DNA of 64,000 nucleotides from Crotophaga sulcirostris. Its lineage: Eukaryota; Chordata; Aves; Cuculiformes; Crotophagidae. Of the stretch, positions 25,381 to 36,964 are shown piece by piece. The stretch is from positions 298,085 through 362,084 of the forward strand of contig VYZB01000339.1 of assembly GCA_013397455.1 (NCBI GenBank). Direction: 5' to 3'. The notes below the pieces were generated by a model. It was not told the origin of the DNA. It did not search any database and worked only from the letters and a program-made list of their open reading frames with translations. Each line of letters starts with the position of its first letter. Position 1 is the first letter of the stretch. The position numbers and the translations under genes are program-made.

Positions 25381-27150
25381 TACTTTTATGAAAATTGCAT
25401 AGAAAAGTATTGTTTGTGGTCAGCAGCTAATTTTGAACTTCATTATCTTGATAGATTTAATTTTCAAATATAATTGATTAATCACTTGCCAAAGAGAAAT
25501 TTTTAGTTTAAAGCCATTAGAAATTTGAAAAATGTGTCCAAAGCAAATATAATATAGTAATCGATCTTACTTTTATGCCACTTAAAATACACTTTAAAAG
25601 AAAATTACGAAACGAAATTACTTCCTGGCTAGAACAACATCCCCATTAAAAACTTACTGAATTAATTGTACAACCTTTTAAAAGTGATCATGGAAATGCT
25701 GATGCATCCCCAGTGAATCAAGCGCACAAACCCCAAGCAAGTGGTGCTGCAATTCTCTGGGGTGGCCTTTGCTTCCTTATGTGTCACAGTTGGCCGGTTG
25801 TCACAGTTTTCATGAGGTGTTCAAAGTAACTCATAATGCAGAGGAACCCAATCACAAAGCCATAACCATGGCACTGGTATCTATGCAAACACAGAGCAAA
25901 AGGGCTGGTTCTTCTTGGGAAAGCAGTCATATATGGGATATTAAAAAGCAGTTGGAGGAATGCATAATGATGGCTGACAGTACCTATTGCTAAATGATAT
26001 AAAAGACACTCTATTTCCTGTTCTGCAATGGGTGCTTTTAGAAGACAGATTCCACATGGCAGTGGAAGCCAGAAAGGAATAATCCTAACAACTAGGAGAG
26101 AGGAAAAAAGTAGAAGAAAACATGGTCAAAGAGGTGGATTGTAAAGGCATCATTTCCAGTCATGTTCTACATTCATAACAGAAAGATCAAATTACATTTG
26201 ACAAGGCAAGAAAAATACATTTCCATAAATGTAATTCAACACAAATTTCAGTTACGTGACTGGCTAGTAAAAAGTGTATTTGAGGCTAGAGTTACTCTGC
26301 AATACCTAGTAGGGCAGTGCTGTTTATTTTACTGGGAAGGTACATCACAGTTTAAACTACCTACACCTCACCCAGCTCACTGAAGCGCAAGTGGCAACCT
26401 ACCATGGCAGCACAGAGTTCAGCATGTGTGGAGTACCAAGTATTTGCTTGTATTTGCTTTACATGATGCATTACAATTCATCCATTAAAACTCATCTACT
26501 ATGAGGAGAAAATTTAGGTATCCATATTGGACTAAGAGACTAAAAATAAAATCAGGATAACATTCTGCCACTGGTGATTTCTGAATCTGTTTCTTTTTCT
26601 TTTGCAATGCCAAGAGAGGGGATTCTACTACATCTGTACTTCAAGCCGTCTGTTCAGCAAATTAAAGGGTAAGTGAAAGAGCTGCTGATAGCAGGCAAGT
26701 GAATATCTTCAAGGAAAACTATTCATTTCTTTCATTTTGAGTACTGTAGGACACATTACAGTAGATAAATTTAAAAGCTGTTTGTACTCCACTGGTAGTA
26801 GTTTGAGTCTGTAGAAAGACCTGGACAGCATAGCATCCTTTTGGTGATTTTCTGTAAGAAAATGCCTTGAAAAGTCTGGGGGTTTCCCCACAGCTAGTCC
26901 ATACCTTTGGAAGCAAATCATCAGGAAGAAGAAAATAAAGTTAGAGGCTGCTGGGTTTGTGACTCTTCTTCATTCATGGGAGAGAGAACTGATAGGTGGC
27001 TGTTGATAGCTGTGATAACAGCTGTCACTAATAAGTCCATCCATCAGGAGAAACCAGGAGTGCTCCAGCTGTGAGAGAGTGACCAAAAAATGTATGTTTC
27101 TAATTATTGCCAATCAGATTGTAAACATGAACCCTTCACTGAAAAGGTAG
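25381..27150. other. Unique AT-rich DNA, no gene seen
   Basis: No exon, RNA gene or recognisable transposon. The paired minus-strand frames at 26,709-26,921 are overlapping registers of the same bases. Confidence 0.65.
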
Positions 27151-27357
27151 TTCTTCACTGAAAGGGTAATTAGCCATTGGAATCTGCTGCCCAGGGTGGT
27201 GGAGGAGTCACCAACCCTGGAGGTGTTTAAGAGGAGACTGGATAAGGCACTCAGTGCCATGGTTTAGATGATGGGTTGGTGTTAGTGTTGGGTTATAGGT
27301 TGGACTCGACAATCTCAGAGGTCCTTTCCAACCTTGTGATATTGTGATACTGTGAAA
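27151..27357 (+). mobile_element. CR1 LINE, 3'-end fragment with intact 8-bp tail
   Basis: This is the 3' untranslated part of an avian CR1 element in plus orientation. It contains the familiar phrases CTGCCCAGGGTGGTGGAGGA, CCCTGGAGGTGTTTAAGA, ATAGGTTGGACTCGACAATC and AGGTCCTTTCCAACCTTGTG. It ends in three 8-bp units, TTGTGATA TTGTGATA CTGTGAAA (27,334-27,357), the usual CR1 terminus. It is about 200 bp long and 5' truncated, with no reverse-transcriptase coding left. TTCACTGAAAAGG, just before it at about 27,136-27,148, resembles the first bases of the element and may be a small duplication at the 5' junction. Confidence 0.96.
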
Positions 27358-30300
27358 CATGGTAGCAAGCACTTGAAATTATGCAGACCTGCATTTCGAA
27401 ATGAGGTAAAGCTGAATTTAAAGGAAAATAGGGTAAGGTCAGCAGTGTTTAGTCTTTCAAATTGTGGAAAGAACAAGAATCGTATTGGTAGATGCAACAG
27501 TGGGACGTGTGTTCACAGTGATGTGGTCAAATAGCCCTTGCTTCCTCTTCCACTTCGACATGTCAATGCCAGGTAAAGAGATCCTGGAAAAAGGGATACT
27601 GCACGCTCATTTCTATAGTTTTTTACCTGTTTTATCCTGACCCTCCAACCACTTCAGTGAAAACTGAGTAGGTAGGAATACTACAGTGAGGTTCTGGAGC
27701 ACAGAACCTTTTTTGATGCCTGTGGTCACACACTCATAAAGGCAGCCTGGACAACTTCTCTGCTACAGCACAGCCAGCTGTTGTGTCTTTTGATATGTTG
27801 CACTTCAATGCAACTTTGGACTATGCCTGAAGATACACAGGCAGGCAATATCATCAGGACGCCAGCCCAAAAGTTTATCCAAGAGTGCAAAATGCAAACC
27901 CAGCTTTCTATAACTTGTTTCTTTTTGATGGCTTCTTGGCTGCTTGTATATGCATTTTCACTCCTTTGCTGTCTCCTATGTGCTCTTAATTTTTTATTTG
28001 CAGGAAAAATATCTCTTTTAGTATGTTACATACAAACTGAGGGGATAGAGCTGTCTTGTCAAACCAACATTGTTCTGAGATGTGCAAAATGACGCACCAG
28101 AAGACCTTGAGATAATTTATGCATTTTACTGGTTTGCTGTTGATGAGATACGATTGAAGATTTTGGAAGCATGATCTTGAGGATGATATAACATAATGAA
28201 TCATCCAAATTTAACCTAAGTATAGAAACACATGAAGAAACTAAAGAAGTTCTCTGTTGAATGCAGAACATAGTTTGTAGTGTTTAATACAAGGTGAAAT
28301 GTCTGCAGGTGCTTAACAAAGAAAATTAATCAGAGACTTAAGAGTAGAAAAGTTAAACTGCATTCCAAAAAGTGGATGCCCATAATGATGTTAACTATTT
28401 TCTGAAAATACTGAAACAAGTTAAGAGAATAATTTTCCTTATGATACATGAAAATTTATTTAAGATGGTGCTTCATTAACGTTCACGGATGGGTATGTGG
28501 CAGTGGATGGGACATTGCGATTTCATTTTGCAGTATAATTCAGCTCTTCTACATCAATTTGGTAATACAATTCGAGCCTTTAAAAAAGCTCAGTTAAATA
28601 TCTAATAATTATATCTTCAGAAGGAGAAACTTAATTGTGAGTATATAGCAACCACTTCCAAGGCCTCTTCCCCTGACATTAGTCAGTTAGTGAAAAGCCA
28701 AAAAGATTGGCTGTTATGTTTCAGCAGGCTCTACTTTCTAATAATGCCTGTTGTGGGTCTACTGCAACAAAATCAAACAGCTCCCAGGACCTTAGTCAGA
28801 GCCTCAGGGAAAGATGGGTGTCAGAGTAGGAGAAAGGGAGCCCGAAGGATGTTTAAATTAAGAACATAATTGCAGTATATTGTTATGTGTAAACTGAAGT
28901 GCCACATATTGGATATTTGAATATTTACATAAAGGTAATGGCTCAGCTGTAACCTTGTCTGATTTTCAGCACTGTCATCAAGATAATTGTAATATCATGC
29001 AGATACTCCAAAAGAGAATGACTTTAAGTGTTACGAGTTTCTAAAGGAAAAGAGTCAAAATCTTGTATAGTTTAGAATAAGACTAAAGCAGAACATACAG
29101 TAGTCTTCAAATCTATAAATAACTGCGATGACAAGGGAAACAATCCATTGTCCATGGGGAACAGAATATGAAGAAATAAGTTCTTTTTGGCTCTACAATC
29201 CACTATTCACCATCTTAGATGATAGTCTTGGATGCTTTTTATCCCATTGCCTCTGATTATACATCTTTATGGGAAAATTTAAATGTATCTTTTAATGTCA
29301 TACATACCCAGTCAGAATTATATTCATTTTCATAGTTGTTACTCTAGTTTGCCCTTTTGTACTGTGAACTGTTAAGCTAAATGAATGAATGAATGAATAT
29401 TTCCAATGATAAAGAGTTGAGTATGTCTATGACAGAGTCACAGAGTAAGAACTGGCAAGACTTTCAGAAATACTCAGATTGCTTAATTCTACACAGAAGC
29501 CTTCTGGGGTGTGCTGTCAAGTCTGGAGGGCACTATTTTAACTTTCTGAAGAAACACTCTTTTAAAGCTAGAATAAATGTCATAGAGAAACCATAACACT
29601 TACTTTGTGACTTAAAAAAGCATATGACAATTGACTCAGCTGTTGTCAGAAAGATGCAAGAAGGAAAAAATGCTGCTAACATTTTTCCAGAAACACCAGT
29701 AACATCATAAAATGAATCGAAGTAAATCACATCAGGCAATAAAAATTTCAATATTACAAATGTTTCCTGTATATAATATGTATATTTTTCCTCAGGTCTG
29801 CACAGTGATTATCTGTAAATTGTTGTACTACATGATAATGCTAAACGTGGTAGAAAAACATTAAAGAGGGCTCAGGCAAAAGGGTGAGTCGTGTTCGCCT
29901 CAACTAAAAATTCTGGATCTTTGAAAGTGTCCATGAATATTTAATAGCACAGTAATAAGATTCTATTTTTCTGCACATTTAAATGAGCAAAGTTTTGGAA
30001 GAATTGCTTTGAACTTGGGAACCTCCTACTTTACAAATACGTGTGCTGCATCATGCCTTGGATTCAGTTCAGCATTAATGGATGGCCCATGCATGTGTAA
30101 GGGCTTCTTACTGTGGCTGCTTTTTCTGCTGCGTTGGACTCTACCACCTGTCTGTTAGAAGGTAGCTTTGGTAAAAACTGGTTACTGAAGAACTTGAATT
30201 TTCCTCACTTATTAGTCTGTTGTTTTCAGTGGAAGTTCAATTTCAGTATCCATTAATAGATCTGATTCAAAGTCTAAGCAAGGAACACACAGAAAACTGT

Positions 30301-32246
30301 ATGTCCTTTCTTAATTTTGCCACTGATCTTAGTTTTGATAAGGCAGAGCAATGCAAATGTGTCTAGGAAAAATAATTAGGAAGACATCCCAGATGTGCTA
30401 TGGTTTTTCATTTGTTTGTTTGTTTGGGGTTTGTTGTTTTGTTTTAGTTTTTTTTTTTATCCTTCTGCACAGGCACCTTAACATAATCTCTCACACATGA
30501 AAGAAGGAAACTGCCAGTGAATGGAGCCAATGGCTGTAACCAAGACCTACTTAACAATATGAAAAAACCCAGGGTCCTCTTGGCTAGTATTTCTTACTGA
30601 TTTCTTTGTGACCTCATGTCTCAGGAATGCTGTCATGCTTGAAGGATATTTCTTTTAAACCTTAAAAGTGATTGTATTAACCCTCTCAACTACTATATTT
30701 TTCAGCGTAGATATATGATGCAGAATTTCTCCTTCAGTACAGGAATAAATAAACTTTTTCTATAGTTGAGAAATAGCAAAAGAGTGGAACTTAGACTGCA
30801 ACTTCTGACTGTCCAGCGTTTAAGAAAACCCACCTGCACTTAACATTTTTTTGGAAATAAATGTTATTGGATGAATGAAAACTTTTGATTCTGTAAACTG
30901 AGAATTTACAAATGCAAGCAAACATTTTGCAGGTTTATTCTTGAGTTCTTGGGAGCTTTGTCACATTCCCTAGAGGTGAGTGTTTAGACACAAAACTTGG
31001 AGCTTGGAGCTACAAACCGAGCATAAAATCCATGTGATAGAAGCAGCAGCAGATCAGTGTTCAGCTACCAGAGTCCTTGAGTTCAGTGAGCAGATATGTT
31101 CCTAATAAAGATTACTGGCTAAAGCAGCAGTTAACGAGACTAACTGCAGCACTCATATCTCAGGGATCTATAGGTCTGCCCTTTTGTAAATAAAGAGATT
31201 CTTCAGCATAACAAAGCTGAGAAATCAGTGCTGAGGCAAATCTGTCTGTCACACAAAGCGAATCAGTCATCTGTAACAGACTCAGGAGGTAAGAAAGAAG
31301 GTTATTTATGATTTAATTAAATAGCATCCAGGAAAATAAAATAAAAACAAGACCTGTGGGCTAAAATACATGTTTTATAGTAAGAGTTAAATAAAGAACT
31401 AGCTTTAGCTTAATTTCTTGTTCAGATACATCGTGTCATTGAGACAAATAAAGTATGGTATTGGAAGTGATTATGGGATGTGGGCAGGAAGAAGACATTC
31501 CCTTCTGCAAAAAAGGATATTTCAACTCTTTTCTAATCTGATGCTGGTACACCAGTGCTTATCCCAGCCCAGTAATACTCCCTAATGCTAGTATCTATAG
31601 CAGAGGAACTGGAGGAGATCTGTAAATGTTAGAGGTGCCAGTGCTCTGCTTGAGGAGAAGGGGAAAGGACTAAGGGAAAAATGAGATTGAAGGGTACCCT
31701 TGGTTTCCTCAGACCTTTAAATTCCAACCTAAAAATCCAGCCTAAAATCAAACATATATGGAAGCTGAAGGAGTTTGTGTTGAGCATGTAGAGGCTACTG
31801 ACATTATCATCCACAACTAGGTCCTGCATTTAGTCAGAAGTGCATCTCTGGAAATGTATCTGCTTCCTGCATCCACATTGCTGCGCAGCCTTGGAGTATA
31901 CACATGGGATACCTTTCAGATTAAGGTGAACTGAACAAGCACTGAGCTTACACTTAATAGCATCAAATGAGAGTTGGTTTGAAATAACTCCCAGAAATGA
32001 TGTAGTTAAAACATCATCTTATACAGCTAACCATCAAAGTTGGGGGGTTTGGTTATTGTTGAAGACTTCAGAATAATACCTTGGTTTTAGATCTGGTTCA
32101 TGGGGAAAATAGGCACTTGGGGCAGATTTGATCTAAAACCATGACAAAAAATTAATAGATGATGCATTTTCTTGGCATGCATAATTTAATAGTATACTGT
32201 ATATGTAAATATATACTATATACATATTCTGAGTTATTTTACCATG
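27358..32246. other. Unique AT-rich DNA, no gene seen
   Basis: No exon or transposon is recognised. Minor low-complexity DNA: an ATGA tetranucleotide run near 29,380-29,398 and a T/GTTT-rich tract near 30,410-30,460. The DNA just upstream of the solo LTR (32,195-32,230) is alternating AT-rich. Confidence 0.7.
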
Positions 32247-32252
32247 GTTCTG
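32247..32252. repeat. Target-site duplication GTTCTG, 5' copy
   Basis: This hexamer directly precedes the TG of the solo LTR and is repeated exactly after its terminal CA at 32,650-32,655. A 6-bp duplication is typical of class II (ERVK/alpharetrovirus-like) integrases. Confidence 0.93.
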
Positions 32253-32297
32253 TGTTGCGGGCCTTAGGACCGTAGGACAAGTCTACAGCAAGTTATG

Positions 32298-32314
32298 AAG
32301 GTCAAAGTGACCTT
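32298..32314. promoter_or_regulatory. Perfect estrogen response element palindrome in the LTR
   Basis: AAGGTCA-AAG-TGACCTT is a perfect inverted repeat with a 3-bp spacer and contains the consensus estrogen receptor site GGTCAnnnTGACC at 32,300-32,312. It lies about 200 bp upstream of the LTR TATA box, inside U3, where retroviral enhancers sit. The sequence is certain; receptor binding in vivo is inferred. Other nuclear receptors that bind AGGTCA half-sites might also use it. Confidence 0.85.
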
Positions 32315-32418
32315 GAGATAGGGAAGGCATGTACGGACTTGTAGAAGTTATGTGCAAAACAGAATGCCTGAAACCGCAAGGCAGGAATCAAAAGCTTAGC
32401 TATGCTTGAACACGCTAA

Positions 32419-32423
32419 CCAAT
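32419..32423 (+). promoter_or_regulatory. CCAAT box in LTR U3
   Basis: CCAAT in AACCAATCATC, about 92 bp upstream of the TATA box, is within the usual distance for NF-Y-type promoter boxes. Confidence 0.55.
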
Positions 32424-32470
32424 CATCAGGCTTAGAGGGCGCATGAATGCCTGGTGATAGAGTATAACCT

Positions 32471-32488
32471 CCAATCGAGTAACACGTG
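32471..32488 (+). promoter_or_regulatory. CCAAT box and CACGTG E-box in LTR U3
   Basis: A second CCAAT box (32,471-32,475) is followed by a palindromic E-box CACGTG (32,483-32,488), some 27-40 bp upstream of the TATA box. They are consistent with a compact proximal promoter; function is inferred. Confidence 0.55.
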
Positions 32489-32514
32489 ACCGCATGTATG
32501 GACCTAGAATATGA

Positions 32515-32523
32515 TATAAATAG
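32515..32523 (+). promoter_or_regulatory. LTR TATA box (TATAAATAG)
   Basis: TATAAATAG is a strong TATA match. With normal spacing, transcription would start near 32,545, at the beginning of the 10-bp tandem repeats. Confidence 0.78.
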
Positions 32524-32538
32524 AGATGCTTTGTTAAC

Positions 32539-32544
32539 AATAAA
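32539..32544 (+). promoter_or_regulatory. LTR poly(A) signal AATAAA
   Basis: The canonical signal lies 16 bp after the TATA box, thus at or upstream of the predicted start site. Placing the signal in U3 with a very short R region is known in alpharetroviruses and mouse mammary tumour virus, and supports a class II affinity. Confidence 0.75.
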
Positions 32545-32594
32545 CGGAGACGCTCGGAGATGCTCGGAGACGCTCGGAGACGCTCGGAGGTGCT
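32545..32594 (+). repeat. 10-bp tandem repeat, five units, in LTR R/U5
   Basis: The units are CGGAGACGCT, CGGAGATGCT, CGGAGACGCT, CGGAGACGCT and CGGAGGTGCT. The array begins immediately after AATAAA. Variation is mostly C to T and A to G. Other copies of the family may carry different numbers of units. Confidence 0.95.
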
Positions 32595-32649
32595 TGAGCA
32601 TAACTTACATCGTATCGGTGTGTTTTCTCCCCTGTACCTGGCTGCGGCA

Positions 32650-32655
32650 GTTCTG
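32650..32655. repeat. Target-site duplication GTTCTG, 3' copy
   Basis: Exact repeat of 32,247-32,252, directly after the LTR's terminal CA. Confidence 0.93.
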
Positions 32656-35600
32656 TTTCTGATTCTTCAAAATAAATACTTATGCATGACAAAATGAGTC
32701 TACATTTCAGCTAAAAGCATCAGATATTTGAGTAACAAATTATTTTTCTTAACAGAGACTTGAGATTCTAAGGAAATATTAGCAAGTCATCTTGAGGAGT
32801 CTAATAGTGAATAGATTTCATAAAAAGGAAATATTAGATATTTTTTGTCTCAACAAAATTTCTTCTTTGTGGTTTGACTTACAAAATTGATATTTAAAAC
32901 CAACTTTATGTTCATTTTTGTGATGATCCTGTAAATAACCATAAGAAATTATCTCTAAAACTCTCTGCTGTTGTGTGGTTAATTGTTTATGATGAAATTT
33001 ATGTGTATTATTAGGATTTGAAACTTTAACATAAAATGTTAAAAATGTGAGAGAAGAAAATTATTCTAACAATATACATTATTCTAATAATTTATCATTA
33101 CTATGAGATTGGGAGTAAATTGTATTAAAACTCTAGAATTGTCAAATTAAATTTTAAATTTATCTGGTTTAAGCATTTTCCACCCCTATCTAATTATCCT
33201 TGTGGTTTCTCTCCCTTAGACAAACCACAACTATTTTCAGCACACAGATGCAAAGAAAGCACAGAACTAAATTCTGGCAACTGCAAATGGGCTCCCATCT
33301 TTAGTAGTTATGAAGATATCAGATAGTTTGGCTCATAGAAAATATAACCCTAATGGAAAAGTGGTATATCATTATATGGCAAACCACGGTCAGTATGAAA
33401 TGTCCTTATGATATCCAAATTAAAAGACTAAATAGCTCAGTCTAGACTTCACTCGTCTGTAAGGGATCTATCTCCAGAACCTCACAGAGATGGTCTTTTT
33501 TGTCCATGTGTCAATCTATTTTCCTAATGACACTGATGGAAGCTGTTTTACTGCTTGCATCTCCCCTACCTAATTTAATCATGAAAACAGTAACATGACA
33601 GAAATTTAGGTTTAGATTTTCATTCACTGCTCGGATGCACATTATTTGCACTTAGCAGATACCAAATTAGTTTACATATCCAGCAGAGATTTTCCTGGTA
33701 TACAGAATATCCCAGAGTTATTTGTCCATTTCTTTTGTCTGCATAAGGGCACATCAGGATAACAACATCCATGGCCAAGATAGGTCTTGTTTTATAATAG
33801 CAATCGTGGAAGAGAGTGGGAATCCTTTGAAAGACTCTCAAACCCAACTGTATAAATATTGGGAAGGATTGGTTCTGGATCCATAAGCTGGGTAAAAGAA
33901 CTAAGCTAAGCTATAGAACAACAAGGAATAAGTGCTTGCAAAACAGTACAAGAGATAAAACTATGAAAAACTATAAAACTCTTATTCTGCAATAAATCAT
34001 TTTGGTACTTTGCATAAGCATGAGGATAGTACACTGGCATTCCTACATGATCAAGGTTAAGACAACAGATTTTTATTCAAGAGATACCTGCTTGAGGTAG
34101 CTCTATGGTCTTGGAGATTTGGACTTGGCTTTTTGTCTGGCTGGGTTTTCTGTTTTTCTGGAAGCTTATCTTGCTGATAGTTACTCATCTCAATGGCATT
34201 TGAAGTGTATTGGAGGTTATTTCAAGAAAGTCTGTATATGAAACTACCTTGGAATGAATACAACCCTAGCTTCTCTTCGTAGCTCACTTGCTATACAATG
34301 GGACACTCTTCTGGTACTTGTCAGTAATGTAACTTAACAAAGAGTGAGGAGACCATCTTGACCCTTAGCTTGAATAGTGATTCATGAACATAAAACTCGT
34401 GGGAAAAGGATGGCATTGAGCTTTGCCATCAGTACATCACTGCATGATGCTGCAAACTTTCCATTCTATAGCAATGCCATTTAAAAACTACTGCTTGATG
34501 TTTGACAAAGTTGTACATTTTGGTTTACTGTTTTGTTAAATACTTCCCTTCTTCTCAGATGGAAAAGAAGACTCTACATATGAGATTTCACGATGTATGG
34601 TTAAAAACTTTCTGCTTCTGTACTTTAAGCAAGACTATGCAAAGGTCAAACATTGTATAAGATTTCTTTGAATCAAAATGCCTAATGTAGACTCTGTGGG
34701 TGGAATTTATTTCACTTACCCAACTAAAAGTTAAACATCTTGACTTTCTCTATAGTCAATGGTGAAAGGTGGGCACCTTTAGAAGTGTGACTCATTTTGT
34801 CCGAAATGTCCAGAAAAGTAAGATAAATTGTACTCTGAAGATCCTGGGCTCTCTCCATTGACTTCAGAGGAAACCTAGGAGATAGCTTAGCAGATCTAAC
34901 TTTTAGATGTCTAACATAAACTGAGATAAGTCTAAGGTCAGAGATACCCAAAGCATTTTAAAGACAGTAGGAGCAAGTCCTTCATGCACCAGAACAAATA
35001 CACAAGTTCTTAATGCTACAGTGTCTAAATGAGGAAACTGGTAGCCTGAAAGTCCTATAGAGATGGAAGCACAATGCAATGCTGCACCCATGGCCCTGAT
35101 TAATAGGGCCAAGTCAGTCAAGAAAAAGTCAATATGACTTGCCTCACTAGTTACCACAGTATGCAGCAGGATTCAGAATTGACATAGGTACAGCTCAGTC
35201 TTCTCTCTTCCAGGTTTAGATCAAACCTTTTTTCTCAGTGGTGAAGCATCTTCCCCAATTTATTATTACTCACCAAACAAACCTACTTTCTTGGGAGAAG
35301 CAAGCTGAGACATGCACTGTAGGGTGTATACTTTAATCTAGTGGTTAGAATATTCACTTTGTAAATATTCTACCCCTTTAAGAGTTTTCTTAAATGTATT
35401 TGCTTTTCTTCTGGATAGCTTTCAAAGTACTTTCTAAGCTTTGCTGCAGTCATACAGTTCTTTCCTATGAAGTCTGAATGTTAATTAACCCACTGAACAT
35501 GGAGTATACTGAACAATGTTAGGAACGGAAGACATTTCTGCCTCGATCTTATTGTTAAGGAAAGGGTTTTGAATCCTGATGATTACCGAACTATAGGCGC

Positions 35601-36745
35601 AACAACCAGAAAAACACAATTAGAAAGACAATGGATCCCTTCTCAGAAAATACCACAGCACTGCAGCAGCGGTAGCTATTTGGTTCAGGAGTCAGGTGCC
35701 CCATATGAAAATTTTCCAATCACAATTTGTAATAGCAAGCCCATATCTGTGTAGAACAGATATTTATACCAAGCCATGGAACATCTGACAGGTTTTATTG
35801 TCAAGATTTGCATAAACTTTTTCCACCTTTGAGCCTGCAGCATGTTTGAAAATATTTTCATAATAATTAGCAACTTTATATGTGTCCTAAATTATGCCCT
35901 AATTCTAATTAGAAGTGTCATTAGAGAATCCAGATCTGCTAAATTATCTTTTTGAGTTGATTAACTTTCCCCTTCATATATCTGATTTAAAGTGGGAATC
36001 TAATTATCATCTCTTTCCTGATTCAAAGCACTGAAATATTATATGTTCTTAAATTACTCACTAGGGAATGTGCACAGTGATGGTGCTGAATGGCATATTT
36101 CACAAGTGTTATACTTGCCATATAAATTATTATCAAATTATATTCCCTGGAGTGTATGCAGTGACATCTGGGGTTGCTTCAGGCATTTGGAGTTCCATGT
36201 CTTTTACCAGATCACTATGGTTTCAGCCAGCTAGAGTAATACCATCTGTAAATTAATAAATGTCACCCTTCTGTGCTACTTCCTTTCAATCCATACTCGT
36301 ATCATGGCTTTCATAGTTTGATCTGCTAGCTGCAAAAGTATCATATAAATACATAAAAATTCACCGGTCTTCTGCTGTGTTTTTTTTTTTAATGTACAAA
36401 TGTCATAGAAGGAAGTTGAAAGTTCTATTTACAATAATATGCAGCTATTAAATGGTAATTTATTTCCTCTTTTTTTTGTATAATATGGGGATTTTGTCAG
36501 TTGTGTCAAATTCCAAAGCAAACTATAAGCTGTGGATTACCTGATCATTCACAAATACTGTTGTCTTCTTGGAAATAAGAGAACTGACTACCGTTTTTGA
36601 TAGGAATGAGAATTTCACAAGTGCTTTTCTTATCAAAAGGAGAAATTTTAATGAGAAAAAGTGGCAGGAAAACAACATATTTCTTTGTGTGAATCGGTCT
36701 GAAAGGAAATCCTGCCTTATATTTTGGAGGAGAACTCTGTTATTC
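32656..36745. other. Unique AT-rich DNA, no gene seen
   Basis: No exon, RNA gene or transposon is recognised. The overlapping minus-strand frames at 34,724-35,157 are short and unlike any protein I know. Confidence 0.68.
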
Positions 36746-36753
36746 CTTTAGAG
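36746..36753. repeat. Target-site duplication CTTTAGAG, 5' copy
   Basis: These eight bases directly before the hAT element are repeated exactly after it at 36,957-36,964. An 8-bp duplication is the hallmark of hAT transposases. Confidence 0.93.
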
Positions 36754-36956
36754 CAGGGGTGTCAAACTCACAGCCCATGGGCCAAATCCAGCCCTCCACC
36801 TTGTTTTATTTGGCCCAGCATCTTCTTTGTACCCAGCAGCAACACCGAGCTCCTTGCCCCTGCACTCCTGCCAGCACTGGGCATGTGTGCAGTGTGTGAC
36901 GCGCGTTACGCTGCAGGGGCAGGAGAACAGTGGGAACAAGGAATTTGATACCCCCA
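36754..36956. mobile_element. Non-autonomous hAT DNA transposon (MITE)
   Basis: A 203-bp element flanked by exact 8-bp duplications. Its terminal inverted repeats are CAGGGGTGTCAAACTC at the left and, read on the other strand, TGGGGGTATCAAATTC at the right: 12 of 16 positions match. CAGGGGTGTCAAAC ends and a GGGCCAAAT motif are familiar from Charlie-like hAT elements of vertebrates. Two internal inverted repeats give hairpins: TGGGCCAAAT (36,778-36,787) with ATTTGGCCCA (36,808-36,817), and TGCCCCTGCA (36,855-36,864) with TGCAGGGGCA (36,912-36,921). It cannot encode a transposase and must have been mobilised in trans. It is far more GC-rich than its flanks. The short open frames across it (36,724-36,957) are shadows. 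The family name is not determined. Confidence 0.88.
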
Positions 36957-36964
36957 CTTTAGAG
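36957..36964. repeat. Target-site duplication CTTTAGAG, 3' copy
   Basis: Exact match to 36,746-36,753, immediately after the right terminal repeat. Confidence 0.93.

Larger units (their letters stand above)
32253..32649 (+). mobile_element. Solo LTR of an endogenous retrovirus, class II-like
   Basis: This 397-bp element starts TGTTGCGGGC and ends GGCTGCGGCA, so it has the obligatory TG...CA ends with imperfect short inverted repeats. An exact 6-bp duplication (GTTCTG) flanks it and no retroviral interior follows, so it is a solo LTR left by recombination between the two LTRs of a provirus. Inside are an estrogen-response-element palindrome (32,298-32,314), two CCAAT boxes (32,419 and 32,471), an E-box CACGTG (32,483-32,488), a TATA box (32,515-32,523), AATAAA (32,539-32,544) and five 10-bp tandem units (32,545-32,594). 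Its GC content is well above its surroundings. The intact duplication and ends suggest it is not very old. The 99-codon minus-strand frame inside is a shadow. Class assignment rests on duplication length and layout, not on a database match. Confidence 0.92.

Noticed and set aside
32302..32601. 99-codon minus-strand open frame
   Set aside because: Antisense to the solo LTR; its repeated residues come from the 10-bp tandem array.
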